NCBI GenBank assembly: GCA_030220185.1
Contig: JASPKZ010004199.1
Location: forward strand, 2,190,001-2,254,000
Length of the DNA stretch: 64,000 nt
From: Diploptera punctata
Lineage: Eukaryota > Arthropoda > Insecta > Blattodea > Blaberidae
Reading direction: 5' to 3'
The translations under genes and the position numbers were made by a program. Positions 1 through 10,205 of the stretch are shown here, one piece after another. Under the pieces are notes generated by a model. It was not told where the DNA came from. It saw only the letters and a list, made by a program, of their open reading frames with translations, and did not search any database. Positions within the stretch are counted from its first letter, which is position 1. Each line of letters begins with the position of its first letter.

Positions 1-480
1 ACGCATTATATTATTAAATTACACCCACCTACAGAACTCGTACAATGCTGTTATTACTATTATCATTATTATCATCATCGTCATCATTTCTATGTCCATA
101 ATTTTCTATATTCTAGCATCTCTTTCTTCGAAGCCTCTCATTTTGATTCCATCATATTCCTTTCTTCCATATGACAGGTCATTCTGCTCGTATCCATTCT
201 TTTGAATTGCCCATATCAAGCCATGTATGTAAAGTGAAATAGAATGTTAAGTTTCCATCTCTTAACATCCACCTTGAACATTTTAGTACTCTTTCCATTT
301 CAGTAGACATCACTTTTGATTTTAAATTCAAACATTTAATGTTGGGCTTACAATTACTTTTATGTGCAATTCCATTTAACTTCCGCTGTTTGTTGTTACT
401 TTCAATTGGTTATTGTCGTTATCATTTATCCTCAAACACAAAATTAGAAATTTAGAAATATATGAAAGTATTGAAGACTT
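1..480. other. AT-rich stretch, nothing recognised
   Basis: No gene, SINE or LINE motif is seen. A short imperfect ATT/ATC run lies near 50-90. Confidence 0.5.
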
Positions 481-524
481 GTGTTAATATCTCATTTTGA
501 TTGTCGCTTTTCAAGTATCAGTCG

Positions 525-592
<68 letters not shown>

Positions 593-682
593 TTATTAGT
601 ATAATTATATTTATTATTATTGTTATTACATTTATTAGTATAATTATATTTATAGTTATATTATTATTATCATCATCATCAA
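525..682. repeat. ATT microsatellite with degenerate extension
   Basis: A pure ATT/TTA run covers about 525-590 and decays into ATT/ATC-like sequence to 682. It abuts the 3' end of the minus-strand LINE at 683-1195, so its right part is probably the (GAT)n tail of that LINE. Poly-Ile and poly-Asn frames here are artefacts. Confidence 0.9.
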
Positions 683-1195
683 CAATCACGGATTAAGCCC
701 ATGTGACTTGTTCCGGTCTCATAGATTCTCATTCAAAAGTTGGATCCATCTCTTCTTCGGTCTACCAACATTCCTGCGTCCTTTTGGTTTGTATTTAAGT
801 ATAGTTTTGGGAATGCGATCATCTTCCATTCTTTGAACATGTTCTTTCCATTTTTTTTTCTAGATTCTGTTATTCTATCTAAGAGTTTAAAGATATTTAG
901 CTCATTTCTAACATCTTCACTTCTTCTCTTATCTAGAAATTTGCAACCAGCCACACTTCTCAGAAATCTCATTTCAGCTGCTTCTATGATCTTCTCTTCT
1001 CTTTTAGTTAAAACCCAAAATTCACTACCATACAATAGTAAGGGGACTGCCACTACTTTATACAATTTTAGTTTTGTTTCTTTTCTTGTGCTTTTAAATA
1101 TCCTTTTGATTGTTCCACATATATAATTAAATTTATTAATTTTGTTAAATAGATCTCCATTTTTAAAATAGGAGATTTCATAACCCAGGTATTTA
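683..1195 (-). mobile_element. LINE family B, 3' fragment (C-terminal part of RT ORF)
   Basis: The minus strand encodes the segment downstream of reverse transcriptase in a non-LTR retrotransposon. A YLGYEISY-like block is followed by a thumb-like block (YKVVAVPLLLYGSEFWVLT), then EAAEMRFLRSVAG and RNELNIFKLLDRI. The C-terminal WKEH..RM and GRP..RW blocks survive only in shifted frames. The 3' end shows a GGAAC..GGCTTAATCC block followed by a GAT run, as in the other family B copies. The catalytic domain is missing (5' truncation) and the frame ends early, so it is a dead copy. Clade is not certain. Confidence 0.8.
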
Positions 1196-1210
1196 TTATT
1201 ATTATTACTA

Positions 1211-1263
<53 letters not shown>
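1196..1263. repeat. ATT microsatellite
   Basis: Near-pure ATT run at the 5'-truncated end of the preceding LINE fragment. The AAT-codon (poly-Asn) reading on the minus strand is not a protein. Confidence 0.9.
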
Positions 1264-1265
<2 letters not shown>

Positions 1266-1551
1266 TCCTGTTATGGATTTAAATTATGTGGTCTGGTTAC
1301 GATCTCATCCCATCTCTCTTTGAGGTAAAGAAATCTCTCTTAACAAATTTCTCCACTAAATTTGAAAATGTTCTATGGTATTATGGATTCAACTAAAATT
1401 ATAAAATTCATTTAATTAGATACAGTGTCTTTTGTTGCATTTTTAATATGTTATTTTCTTAGCTTTGAACTTTTTGTATATAATTCTATAACATTTTCTT
1501 ATTTTTCATAAATAATGCCACAAATGACTTCCAATATATATAGAGGATTTG
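1264..1551. other. AT-rich stretch, nothing recognised
   Basis: No coding or repeat motif could be assigned. Confidence 0.4.
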
Positions 1552-2098
1552 GAAATCGAGAGTGGCACTTGTTAGGACTTTAACGAATAAAATTAAGCTG
1601 TTTAGTCATAAGTCATTACTTAAATTTAGTTACCGATATTTTAATATATATATATATATGTATTTAATGTAAACGGCGATGTTTGAAAACAAATTAGAAA
1701 TGTGAGGTTATGTAATTCACTGCAACATATCATATTAATTTCCAAATAGGATCGTAATATTGTAAGAATCCACCCTAGTGGAGAAATAATGAAACACATC
1801 AAACTGTATATTATAATCAACATTATAGGTTATTAATTATTTTTTAATAAACAACTCAGTAAAATCAAGGAATCTGTTCATTATTTGCTATATTTAATGT
1901 ATTTGTTGGAGAAAAATAATGCTCTGAGCTGTTCAGAATATTAAAAAGGAGGAATTTTCTTTATCACAAAATCAGGAGTTGATAAAGACATCGATAAAGA
2001 GAGAGATGAAGCACGACTGTGATTGGTTGTAACACAAAATTCATTGAAACGTGATTGGTCACTGACTACCATTTGAGGCATAAGTTAAATAGTCATAA
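1552..2098 (-). repeat. Dispersed repeat X, copy 1
   Basis: Reverse complement of the sequence at 9018-9575. Shared landmarks are GATTTGGAAATC near 1558, GTAAACGGCGATGTTTG near 1670, CACCCTAGTGGAGAAA near 1771, CCAAT-type blocks near 2020-2070 and a terminal GTTAAATAGTC at the right end. It is non-coding and absent as a block from the sequence between copies. Class unknown; see the finding on X. Confidence 0.7.
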
Positions 2099-2675
2099 AA
2101 ACTTGTTTAAGTCAATGTTCACTGCCTTATATAATAATGATGAGGGGAGGATAATGTAGGTCTGATATTATTATTTGATTATTGTCTCAGCAATCCTCGG
2201 ACTTACTTGCCCTTAATCAATTGAAAAATAATATGAAGCCAGAAGTCTGAGGTTGAAATCCTGCTTGTTGGCTATAGTTTACGTCTTACAAAAAGACAGT
2301 GAAGTGCGCGCATTAATACTAGTGAAGGTGCGATGTAGATAACGATCAGCTAAATGATTGTTGGGACAGCTGTAGGTGATTAATCAGGCGCTGTAGGGTG
2401 CAGTCACTTCCAATAAATAGTTTGAAAAATTATCTCTCTGTTAACGCGTCTGACCCAATTAAAAAAATTATTTTTCCCCTCGTCACTAGTCTCGGTTGTC
2501 AGTGGACTCCGTTTAATTGGCCACATGGGGGTCTGCGTTCACACTCTGTGCCTATGACAATTAGCATAATTCAGAATCCAGCTTTTCTTTCCTTCATAAC
2601 TAGTTACTACATATAATATTAATGTTGTGATAACTTAAATAAATGTATTTGGTTTCGGCATAAATTCAAAATCCG
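2099..2675. other. No recognised feature
   Basis: Unassigned sequence between repeat X and a LINE fragment. The 72-codon frame at 2398-2616 has no recognisable motif. Confidence 0.4.
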
Positions 2676-3545
2676 GTAAACTAGAATCTATAGAACCCAT
2701 CATTTTCATAATCCGGTATCATAATAGCTGCCGCCGTCTTCCGAGAAACTAGACGCAATTCCTCTCTATTCATCCATTGTTCTTCCTCCACGCCTTCTAT
2801 CCAGGTTTTCTTTGGCCTTCCTTTCTTCCCCCTTTCCATTGGAATCCATTCCATAATAAGTTTAAGGCAGTATTTGCTCTGGTATTCTTTTGACATGGTC
2901 ATACCTCTGTAATCTTTCCTTTTCTATAATGTCTATGATGTCCGGCTCCTATTGCACACTCATAATTTCCCTTAGTTCTTTATTTCGTATTCTATCAATT
3001 CTAGATTTTCCAGCTGATCTTCTTAAAACATCCATTTCTGTACTTAAAATTATTTTCATTTCCCTGGTAGGAATTTGCCAAACTTCAGCACCATATGTTA
3101 AAATGCTCTGAATTATGGTTTGATATATTATTAATTTTCTATTTTTTGTAATATCGTTGCTCCACCAAACAGAGTTTAAAGCATTTTTTTATTACTTGTT
3201 TTGTTTGTGCGAATCTATTTTTAATTCCCACTGTGTTATCGCCTGAACGGTCTATTTTTGTTCCTAAATAAGTGCATTCAATACTAGGTACCCGTATTAT
3301 TTTTTCTCCATTGTTGAAATTTATATCTTCCATTTCTTCTCCTATAGCGGATATGTAGTTTTTCTCTATTATATAAAAGCCCCTATTTTTCTAATTCTTC
3401 TTTTAGATGTCTTGCCATATATTCTATGTCACCATGATTTTGTGGCTATTAATACGTGGTCGTCTGCAAAATTGAGTGAATATACAAGTGTATTTTGGAT
3501 TGGTATGCCCATTTGTTTATATGTTTCATCCAGTCTCTTAGTGAA
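2676..3545 (-). mobile_element. LINE family A2 fragment with RT motif FADD
   Basis: On the minus strand the RT catalytic box reads FADD at 3459-3470 (context YSLNFADDHVLIA), preceded by RLDETYKQMGIP. Further along come a YLGTKIDRSGD block (3139-3333), the FAQTKQVIKK segment and the C-terminal GRPKKTWIEGV block. Stops and frameshifts break the reading frame. The 3' end, with a basic end block and a pattern near 2700-2740, matches the plus-strand copy at 63000-63545. It is a 5'-truncated, dead non-LTR retrotransposon. Confidence 0.8.
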
Positions 3546-4117
3546 CCACAGACATAAATAATTATTTATTTAATTATAATTAATAAATTGTAAACCAAAG
3601 ATAAATTATGGTTTAACTTCGAATTGAGAGCCCAGGTAACGTGGAGAATGCGTAGATAATGTATTAATCCGTTCATCACACAGAATATCATAGCGCTGAT
3701 AGAGAACTGCGATGAGTATCTCAGATGTTTCTAAAGAGAGAGGACATAGAACTTCGGTGACTAATTACACTAATAGCTAAGTTTTGGGTTCAAATGCAGT
3801 GATGGGCGGTTTATTTATATTTTTCTTCCTTATTTCATGCAAAACTGAATGGTAAGATTGGTCGGTTAGTATTTTATTAGTAGTAATTTTCTTTATGAGG
3901 TGTTATAAAATCAGGATAGCCTACTGCCATTTTATTCCCTATCCATATTTCTGAAAATCACTTATTTTACTGGAATAAACTCGAAATTACAAGAGGTAGG
4001 CCTACCATGTTCCCTTATATCGGTAAATAAAGGGAATGTCCTGGATTAGTACATTTAAAATGATAGGGGAAAGACTTGCATCCCGTAAATAAGAACAACG
4101 AATGGTTGTGACCTAAT
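3546..4117. other. No recognised feature
   Basis: Unassigned AT-rich sequence. Confidence 0.4.
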
Positions 4118-4201
4118 TTCTTTTTGCAATTAATGACCGTAGATTTGCAGTTTTTTATACTTATTCATATCGTAGTTCGCGGTTCAGATTTTGTTATGTA
4201 T
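4118..4201 (+). repeat. Single degenerate copy of the 115-bp monomer
   Basis: Shares GCAATTAA, ATATCGTAGTTC and TTCAGATTTTGTTATGTA with the tandem units at 5281-5617. Confidence 0.55.
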
Positions 4202-4736
4202 TTTTCTTCTTCATCACGTTTTAGGCTTTACGCTAGCCTGATCCGGCTCCAAATTTCCGCTCTTTCCATCTTTTCTTTGGTCTTCCCAAATTTCTTCTTC
4301 CTCTTGGTGAATAGTTATATGCTACTTTTGGTATTATGTTCTCAGTCATCCTTGTTAAGTGTTCTTTCCAGTTTTTGCTCTATATTTCACTATTGTTGTG
4401 TTTAATTCCTTTACCTTAATTGCTGTCTTATTTCTGTGTTGTGTTTTTTTGTTTGTTCTTTGATATCCTGCTATTGATCTGAGGAATTTCATTTCAGCAG
4501 CTTGGATTCTGGCAGATTGTTGTGTTGTCACTGTCCATGTATCGGGTCCGTAAGTAATGATAGGAACTGCCATTGCATTGTATAATTTCATTATAGAGTA
4601 TTTTCTGGCTTTATTTTTCAAAGTTCTTTTTAGTGATCCTGTTATATAATTACAATTATTTAGTTTGTTATTTTTATCTGTTTCCATTGTGTATGATATT
4701 TCGCAACCTAGGAAGTTATATTTTATCACTTGTTAT
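4202..4736 (-). mobile_element. LINE family B, 3' fragment
   Basis: The minus strand encodes FLGCEISY, then LYNAMAVPIITYGPDTWTVT, IQAAEMKFLRSIAGYQRT and, after a frameshift near 4355, WKEHLTRM and SPRGRRNLGRPKKRW. These blocks are in the same order as in the other family B copies. There is no catalytic domain. It is a decayed 5'-truncated copy whose 5' side abuts the 152-bp duplication. Confidence 0.75.
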
Positions 4737-5040
4737 ATTGGTTTATTTTGTAATATTATCTTTGTCGCTACTGGATGAGGATTAAGCACCCATGAATTTT
4801 GTTATGTAATATTGATTTATATAATATGAACAGTTAAGTCTAGTAGACTGGGATGGGCAGGACATGTGGCACGAATGGGGAATGAAAGATTGGTTTATTT
4901 TGTAATATTATCTTTGTCGCTACTGGATGAGGATTAAGCACCCATGAATTTTGTTATGTAATATTGATTTATATAATATGAACAGTTAAGTCTAGTAGAC
5001 TGGGATGGGCAGGACATGTGGCACGAATGGGGAATGAAAG
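4737..5040 (+). repeat. Exact tandem duplication, 2 x 152 bp
   Basis: 4737-4888 and 4889-5040 are identical base for base. Each unit joins about 80 bp of non-LINE sequence (with GGATGAGGATTAAGCACC) to the start of a LINE C fragment (GTTAAGTCTAGTAGACTGGG). The second unit runs on into the rest of the LINE. Confidence 0.93.
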
Positions 5041-5250
5041 AGGGGTATGGAAACTTCTTGTTGGAAAATCTGAGGGAAAACGTCCAGTTGGTAGACCTAG
5101 AATGAGATGAGAGAATAACATTAACTATCATATATGGAAATTAGATTATACAGTGAATTATTGGAAAATATTAGCTCAGGATAGGGGTGTATGGAGAGGT
5201 TATGTCCGCGCGGCCATGAACCTGCGGGTTCGTTGGTGCCAGTTAGTTAC
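4968..5250 (+). mobile_element. LINE family C, 3' fragment
   Basis: Translation gives RTVKS, LGWAGHVARMGNER, KRPVGRPRMR, a stop, ENNINY, ILAQDR and YVRAAMNLRVR. This is the C-terminal end of the family C ORF. It matches the better copy at 18384-18927 but is broken by a stop and substitutions. Only the last third of the ORF end is present. Confidence 0.85.
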
Positions 5251-5280
5251 ATTATATTAATATTGATTATGATTATGGAT

Positions 5281-5617
5281 GAGCTATATTTTGTTTTGGC
5301 AATTAACGTCCGTGAATTTACGTTTGTTATAGTTGCTCGTGTGTAAATTCATACTTCAGATTTTGTTACGTAATATTAGTTGATTACGTTCTGGTAAGAG
5401 CTATATTTTGTTTTGGCAATTAACGTTTGTGGATTTGTAGTTTTTTATAGTTACTCGTATCGTAGTTCAAGGTAAAGATTCTGTTATGTAATATCAATTA
5501 TGTTATGGGATGAGCAGATTTATTTTTGCAATTAACGTGTGTGAATTTACAATATTATTACAGGTACTCGTATGGTAGTTCATAGTTCAGATTTTGTTAT
5601 GTAATATTAATTGATTA
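5281..5617 (+). repeat. Three tandem monomers of about 115 bp
   Basis: Units start at about 5281, 5398 and 5511 (periods 117 and 113). Each carries a GAGCTATATTTTG-like start, GCAATTAACGT, GTTACTCGTAT, GTTCA and GATTTTGTTATGTAATATT. Single related units occur at 4118, 7905 and 8585. Confidence 0.8.
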
Positions 5618-5950
5618 GTCCACCTCTGTGGTCCGGAGGTAGCGTCGCTATCTCGTACGTAACGGGCTCGTGATCAATTCCCGGTCGGGACAGGTTTCCT
5701 TGGTTATGTTTTTCGGAGATTTTCTCGCCTGTAAGACAAATTTCAGGAAATGTTAAGGTCCAAACGATCTCCGAACATCATCTGATCATCATAATCGTCG
5801 TTATCATATTCGCCATGTGACCTGATATTGAGCTGATCACTCATTCAAGGGAGGCCATCCATGTCGTTGTGTGGTCAAGAAAAGTATGTGTGTGACCCAT
5901 AGTTAAATACAGTTCGTGCCACTCTCGGGTGGAGCGTGGCACGTAAATGT
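5618..5950 (+). mobile_element. tRNA-derived SINE, family 1, copy 1
   Basis: Starts with a tRNA-like head (GTGGTCCGGAGGTAGCG, then a B-box-like GATCAATTCCCGG) followed by GGGACAGG, TTTTTCGGAGATTTT and CTGTAAGACAAATTTCAGG. The better copy is at 52060-52385. The right end past about 5830 diverges from that copy. A 7-bp perfect stem GTGCCAC/GTGGCAC lies near 5919-5942. Confidence 0.75.
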
Positions 5951-5996
5951 ACATATATAAGGTAAAATATTAACCTGGATATAGGATACATAAGTT

Positions 5997-6572
5997 GGGG
6001 GATTCTTTACAACATGTGACGTGAAATTTTTTCTAAGTTCCAATCATACACCATGCGCATGCGCCAACAAACTCGAAGCTGTTTACACTATGGAATTACG
6101 GGATGCAGCCAACATATACACGATATTTAACGAACCTAAAAACTAACCTAACGCAATTTAAGTACTGTAACCTGCGAAAGACCAACCTAAAAGCTAACCT
6201 AACGCAATTTAAGCACTCTAGCCCTCTAACCTGTGAAAGAATGCAACGCCCAAAAATAAATAGTAAGCTCTAAAATCCTTAAGTATAGGCATATGTGTAC
6301 AGTTAATTAGTACGTACTCTATGTTGGCTGCACTGGAACACGACTTTACTTTACTTAGAATATTCATAAAAATCAATATGGCTGTCACGTCTTCATGCTG
6401 CGTACATAGTTAAATATCATAGAAAAATATATTGAAATAATCGTTAGAAAAAATGTAAAAATCATTGTAAATGATGGGAAATAATTTGAAAAATGGAATC
6501 CTAAGAATACGATTTGACAGGAGTTTATGAAGGAATTAAAAAAGTCGCGTCACGTGCTGTAAAGAATAGCCC
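5997..6572. mobile_element. TIR-flanked element, 576 bp, non-coding
   Basis: Left end 5997-6024 and right end 6545-6572 are imperfect inverted repeats sharing ATTCTTTACA and CACGTGACG/CATGTGACG blocks. A second inverted pair (GCAGCCAACATA near 6115, its complement near 6319) lies inside. The block CTAACCTAACGCAATTTAAG occurs twice internally. No ORF, so it is a candidate non-autonomous DNA transposon. No clean target duplication was seen, so superfamily is open. Confidence 0.6.
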
Positions 6573-6689
6573 ATCAGTTAGTTTAATTTATTTAACGTTT
6601 TAAATAAAACAGAAGGAAACGAATGAAAATAAATCACTTAAATCTGTGACTAATTAAATATTATTTTATTTTATTCAGTGTCCCAGGTT

Positions 6690-6955
6690 TTCGTTTCGAT
6701 ATTTCTGGTGTTTTCTCCTGGCATTGGCGTAATTGTAACCCACTTCTGCAGTTGGGGTGCCTAGAAGGCGGAGTTACGCTACCCAGATGATATGATGGGT
6801 GATAAATTAGAATGAAGCGCCAGGAGAGTTTTTAACCTAAATTCCAGACCATAGGCAACCACGGGAATAATTCCCTTAAGGAAACATTCCTATGGTTTGA
6901 CCGAAAATTGAACCCGGGACCTCATAAACGGTAACCACAAACGCTGACCACTGAC
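6690..6955 (-). mobile_element. tRNA-derived SINE-like element, family 4
   Basis: On the minus strand a tRNA-like head (GGTCAGCGTTTGTGGTTA, then CCCGGGTTCAATTTTCGG) is followed by about 200 bp of body with ATGGTCTGGAATTTAGG and GTAGCGTAACTCCGCC. The B-box form supports Pol III origin; only one copy is seen here. Confidence 0.55.
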
Positions 6956-7109
6956 ACATAAGATTGATTGAATTAAATAATATATTTTTTAATTCAATTC
7001 CCTAGGTTGTTATTTCGACAAATTAATACATAATAATAAAAGTTAAAAAGATTCCGTTTTCACTGATTCCCGCCCCATTTAAATAACTGCCATAAGAAAT
7101 TAGTGTTTT

Positions 7110-7890
7110 GCTAATTCATTATGAAAATTGATGATCTGATATCACAACTTGAAAACTTAACTGATATATTCAACATACGAATCAAGTTAGAAATCTTTGG
7201 AGGACCTAAAGGAGCACACAATGCTTCAATTGCCAGGGATTTGGGCACATCGCTGAGTTCTGTCACATGGCTTCGAGTTGTGTCAGATGTTCTGGGAACC
7301 ACAAAGTAGCAAACTGCACTCAACACCTAAATGTCGAAACTGCCAACAAGATCATACAGCTAGTTACAGACAGTGTCCTGAGATCAAGAAATATCTCAGC
7401 TCAAGGCCACAAACAACACCTAAAACGAATACAACAAAGAAAATATGAACATCAAGGCCAACATCAACTCAAGAGAGCAACGCTCCTCTAGATAACACAA
7501 ATTTCCCACCACTTCCCTCAGTTCCTAAACCAAACTTAAATCCAGAAAACCTTTTCCAACAGCTCTTACTATTAACTTTTTAACTTCTCAAGGAAAGAAC
7601 CTCAAGACGAAATTTTAGGCCAAGAAGCTTAAGCGCAATTCCTCGAATATAATCATCACTTCGGAGTTGGGAGATGATAATCGACATCTAAAGAGCATCC
7701 TACAAGAAGCCTTACCTGAAGAACATCCAACAAGAAACAGCTAGAAGAAGATAATTCTCCTGGCTACAACAAAACTAAGAACAACTCCAAGACAAGCACT
7801 TCAAGAAAAAAGTCAAGACCTCAAAAGAGTCGGCACCAACCTAACAACATCAATATCACGACCGGAAAAGGATTAATGAAATTGAGTAGT
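7110..7890 (+). pseudogene. Jockey-type LINE ORF1 (gag-like) remnant with two zinc knuckles
   Basis: Three frames must be combined to read it. The frame through 7267 gives CVRCSGNHKVANC, a knuckle of C-X2-C-X3-H-X4-C form, preceded by GHIAEFC. A second knuckle, CRNCQQDHTASYRQC, follows in another frame from about 7332 (tgt at 7332). A Pro/Asn/Lys-rich tail runs to about 7880 (NFPPLPSVPKPN). The pair of knuckles followed by a PPLP segment is typical of ORF1 proteins of Jockey-group non-LTR elements, which bind RNA. At least two frameshifts and several stops make it a pseudogene. No RT follows it. Confidence 0.7.
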
Positions 7891-7904
7891 TTGTTAGTTA
7901 TTTT

Positions 7905-8022
7905 TATGTAATGGGATAAGTTAGATTTTGTTTTTGCGATTAACCTCCACGGATTTATTATTATTTGTAGTTTGACGCATTGTAGAACGTGATTCCGATT
8001 ATGATATTCAATATTAAATTAC
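7905..8022 (+). repeat. Degenerate 115-bp monomer
   Basis: GGGATAAG..TTTTGTTTTTGCGATTAACCT..GGATTTA resembles the monomer at 5281-5617. Confidence 0.45.
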
Positions 8023-8220
8023 ACTGAGCAACAAAAAAGAAACTTATTTTTGTCTCAGAACGAAAAATATGTGATTCTGATAGTTTTTTTTTTCTCCTGA
8101 ATTCAAATATGATATCGGTTTTTCTCCATCACGCAAGGTTTCAGAGAGGCAGGAATTTATAATTTCAAACACTTTAATATTTTCTACATTCGTAACTACA
8201 CAATATTCGAACATTCGGAC

Positions 8221-8517
8221 TCACCTAGAAAGTAACAAATGACGATTTTCTGCTATATTTCGCCTGTAGAGCATCCCTCTTAATGGTCCAACAATAATGG
8301 GCCAGCATATTAGGATTCCATTTGCCTTGATATCTCTTTTCCATAGCTGAAATCTCTTGATGAAAGTGTTCCCATGCTCATCGCTCACTGCGCCAAGATA
8401 ATAAATGGTCGAAAAAACGTTTATTAAAATACGATTATTTAAATCCACTAATTGAAATTGAAATGAAAAAAAAAACTGTGAGTGATGGAGAAATTCCGAA
8501 TACATATTTGAAAACAC
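8221..8517 (-). pseudogene. Fragment of a multicopy insect ORF with a SDEHGERFHQ-like block
   Basis: The minus strand reads GAVSDEHGNTF, then, after a one-base frame change near 8361, FHQEISAMEKRYQGKWN and LAHYCWTIKRD, ending in a stop at 8221. I recall this combination (SDEHGERFHQ, EKRYQGKW, ADYCW..RD) from many uncharacterised, high-copy predicted proteins of insects and cnidarians that look transposon-associated. I cannot name a function. The N-terminal part is not preserved. The 98-residue open frame is a wrong-frame composite past the frameshift. Confidence 0.55.
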
Positions 8518-8584
8518 GATAAAAACTGCATTAAGTACAACTATTGGTACTCATGAGACTAAAGTCATGTTGACCAGTGTTATT

Positions 8585-8690
8585 AGAGTATTTTCTGGGT
8601 TGGGTTATATTTTGATTTTTAGTTAACGTCCGTAAGAGTTTAATTTTTGTATAATTATCATAGTCCATGATTCAGACTTTGACGTCAGAC
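8585..8690 (+). repeat. Degenerate 115-bp monomer
   Basis: GGGTTATATTTTGATTTTTAGTTAACGTCCG and ATTCAGACTTTG follow the monomer order. Confidence 0.4.
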
Positions 8691-9017
8691 AGGCACGCTA
8701 GCTTTATACCACTGTGATGAGTTAGTATTTATAGTGTATTAAATTATCATAAGTTCTGGATACATTTTCTACTATTTTGTGTACAAATCAAATTCTCGGT
8801 ATACTTTGTACACAGGCGTGACAATAATTGAATGTGAGTGTTTGAGTTATTGCGTCATCAGAATCTCCCTGCGGACTTGATGTGTAACATAATGCACGTG
8901 TCTTTACACTAGACAGTGAATTAACCTGTTCACGTGTCATAAACAGTTATAACATCATTAGAACGTTTTCAATATAAATATGGGATTATAATAATTTATA
9001 CATAAGTAATTAAGTAG
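8691..9017. other. No recognised feature
   Basis: Unassigned sequence between the monomer and repeat X. Confidence 0.4.
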
Positions 9018-9575
9018 ACTATTTAACTCGTGCCCCAAATGGGAGCAAATGACAACCAATCACTCTCGTTTTCCACCTCGATTTTATCACCTTCATTTTA
9101 TCGCTTTCACTTTATCAAGTGGCTCCCAGATTGTATATATAAGTGCACGAATGTAACCAGATTCTGCTTGCGAGATATAATAGAAAAACATTCGTAGCAA
9201 TTGATTATACCATAAAAAAAGTAACCACTGTTTACACTTTCTTGAACGTACTATTTTCCAGTAATTAACATATTTACACCATAGGACATCAAAAATTAAT
9301 TATTAACCTGTAATAATGTGTTAATTGTTTTTCTTCACATTCTTACAATATTGCGATTCTATTTGACAATAAATATGATCTGGTTGCAGTGATAAACAAG
9401 TGAAACATAACGTTTCTCATTTGTTTTCAAACATCGCCGTTTACATTAAATATATAAAAAAAATATTTTAAAATAACTATATTTAAATAATGATTTTTGA
9501 GTAAATACGGCTTAATTTTATTCGTTAAATAGTCCTAACAAATGTCACTCTTTGATTTCCAAATTCTATAGGTAA
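9018..9575 (+). repeat. Dispersed repeat X, copy 2 (reference copy)
   Basis: Begins GACTATTTAAC and contains its exact reverse complement GTTAAATAGTC near 9525-9535, about 45 bp before the apparent right end (GATTTCCAAATTCT). The left half holds a CCAAT-type block (CAACCAATCAC near 9053), a TATATATAAG box near 9137 and GTAACCAGATTCTGC. The right half holds AAACATCGCCGTTTACATT and CGAATAAAATTAA on the complement. Non-coding; promoter-like left half. Confidence 0.75.
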
Positions 9576-10205
9576 ATTCACGACTCACGAAGTGAATTTA
9601 TCGATAATTTACTTATGATAAAATATAGAAAATGGGATCAAATATCTTATGCCTTTTAAATCAAGAAAATTTTCTAAAACAATTTAAAATGTGAACATAT
9701 GGTATTCAACTAAACATTTTACAGTTCATAAACAAATCCCAATTATTTAGCCACATAACTAAACTTCTACAGAGGTAAAACTAAAACAAATGTTCTCTAT
9801 GTGCTGCGTGAATTAATGACATAACAGTTAGCTGACAAAATGGTGAATGGTGTTTACCCCTTAAACATTGGGATATTTATCCAGAGAGTGAGGAAGAAAG
9901 AGGAAGACCCAATATATGTTAGCGTGCAGATGCTCCGAAGTATGTGACTTGTAGAAAATGTGTTAATATGCAGCTTACAAATTGTTTGATGAACATTCTA
10001 CCATCTCTTGTGATGCGTGTCATCATTTTCAATTGCACTGCGTTACCACATTATACGAATCTTCATGTCCCCTACTTAAAAATTACCATTGTAAAAAAAT
10101 TTGTGGAACAAAGTTATAAAGTAAGTTTACTCTAAGATGAAAGTATAAAATATATTTTCAAACAAGATTAAAACTAAAACTTAATTAAAATTTAAATAAA
10201 TCTGC
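9576..10205. other. No recognised feature
   Basis: AT-rich unassigned sequence. A small palindrome (TTCACGACTCACGAAGTGAA) lies at about 9587. Confidence 0.4.

Noticed and set aside
481..696. Poly-Ile and poly-Asn open frames
   Set aside because: Direct translations of an ATT microsatellite, open on both strands.
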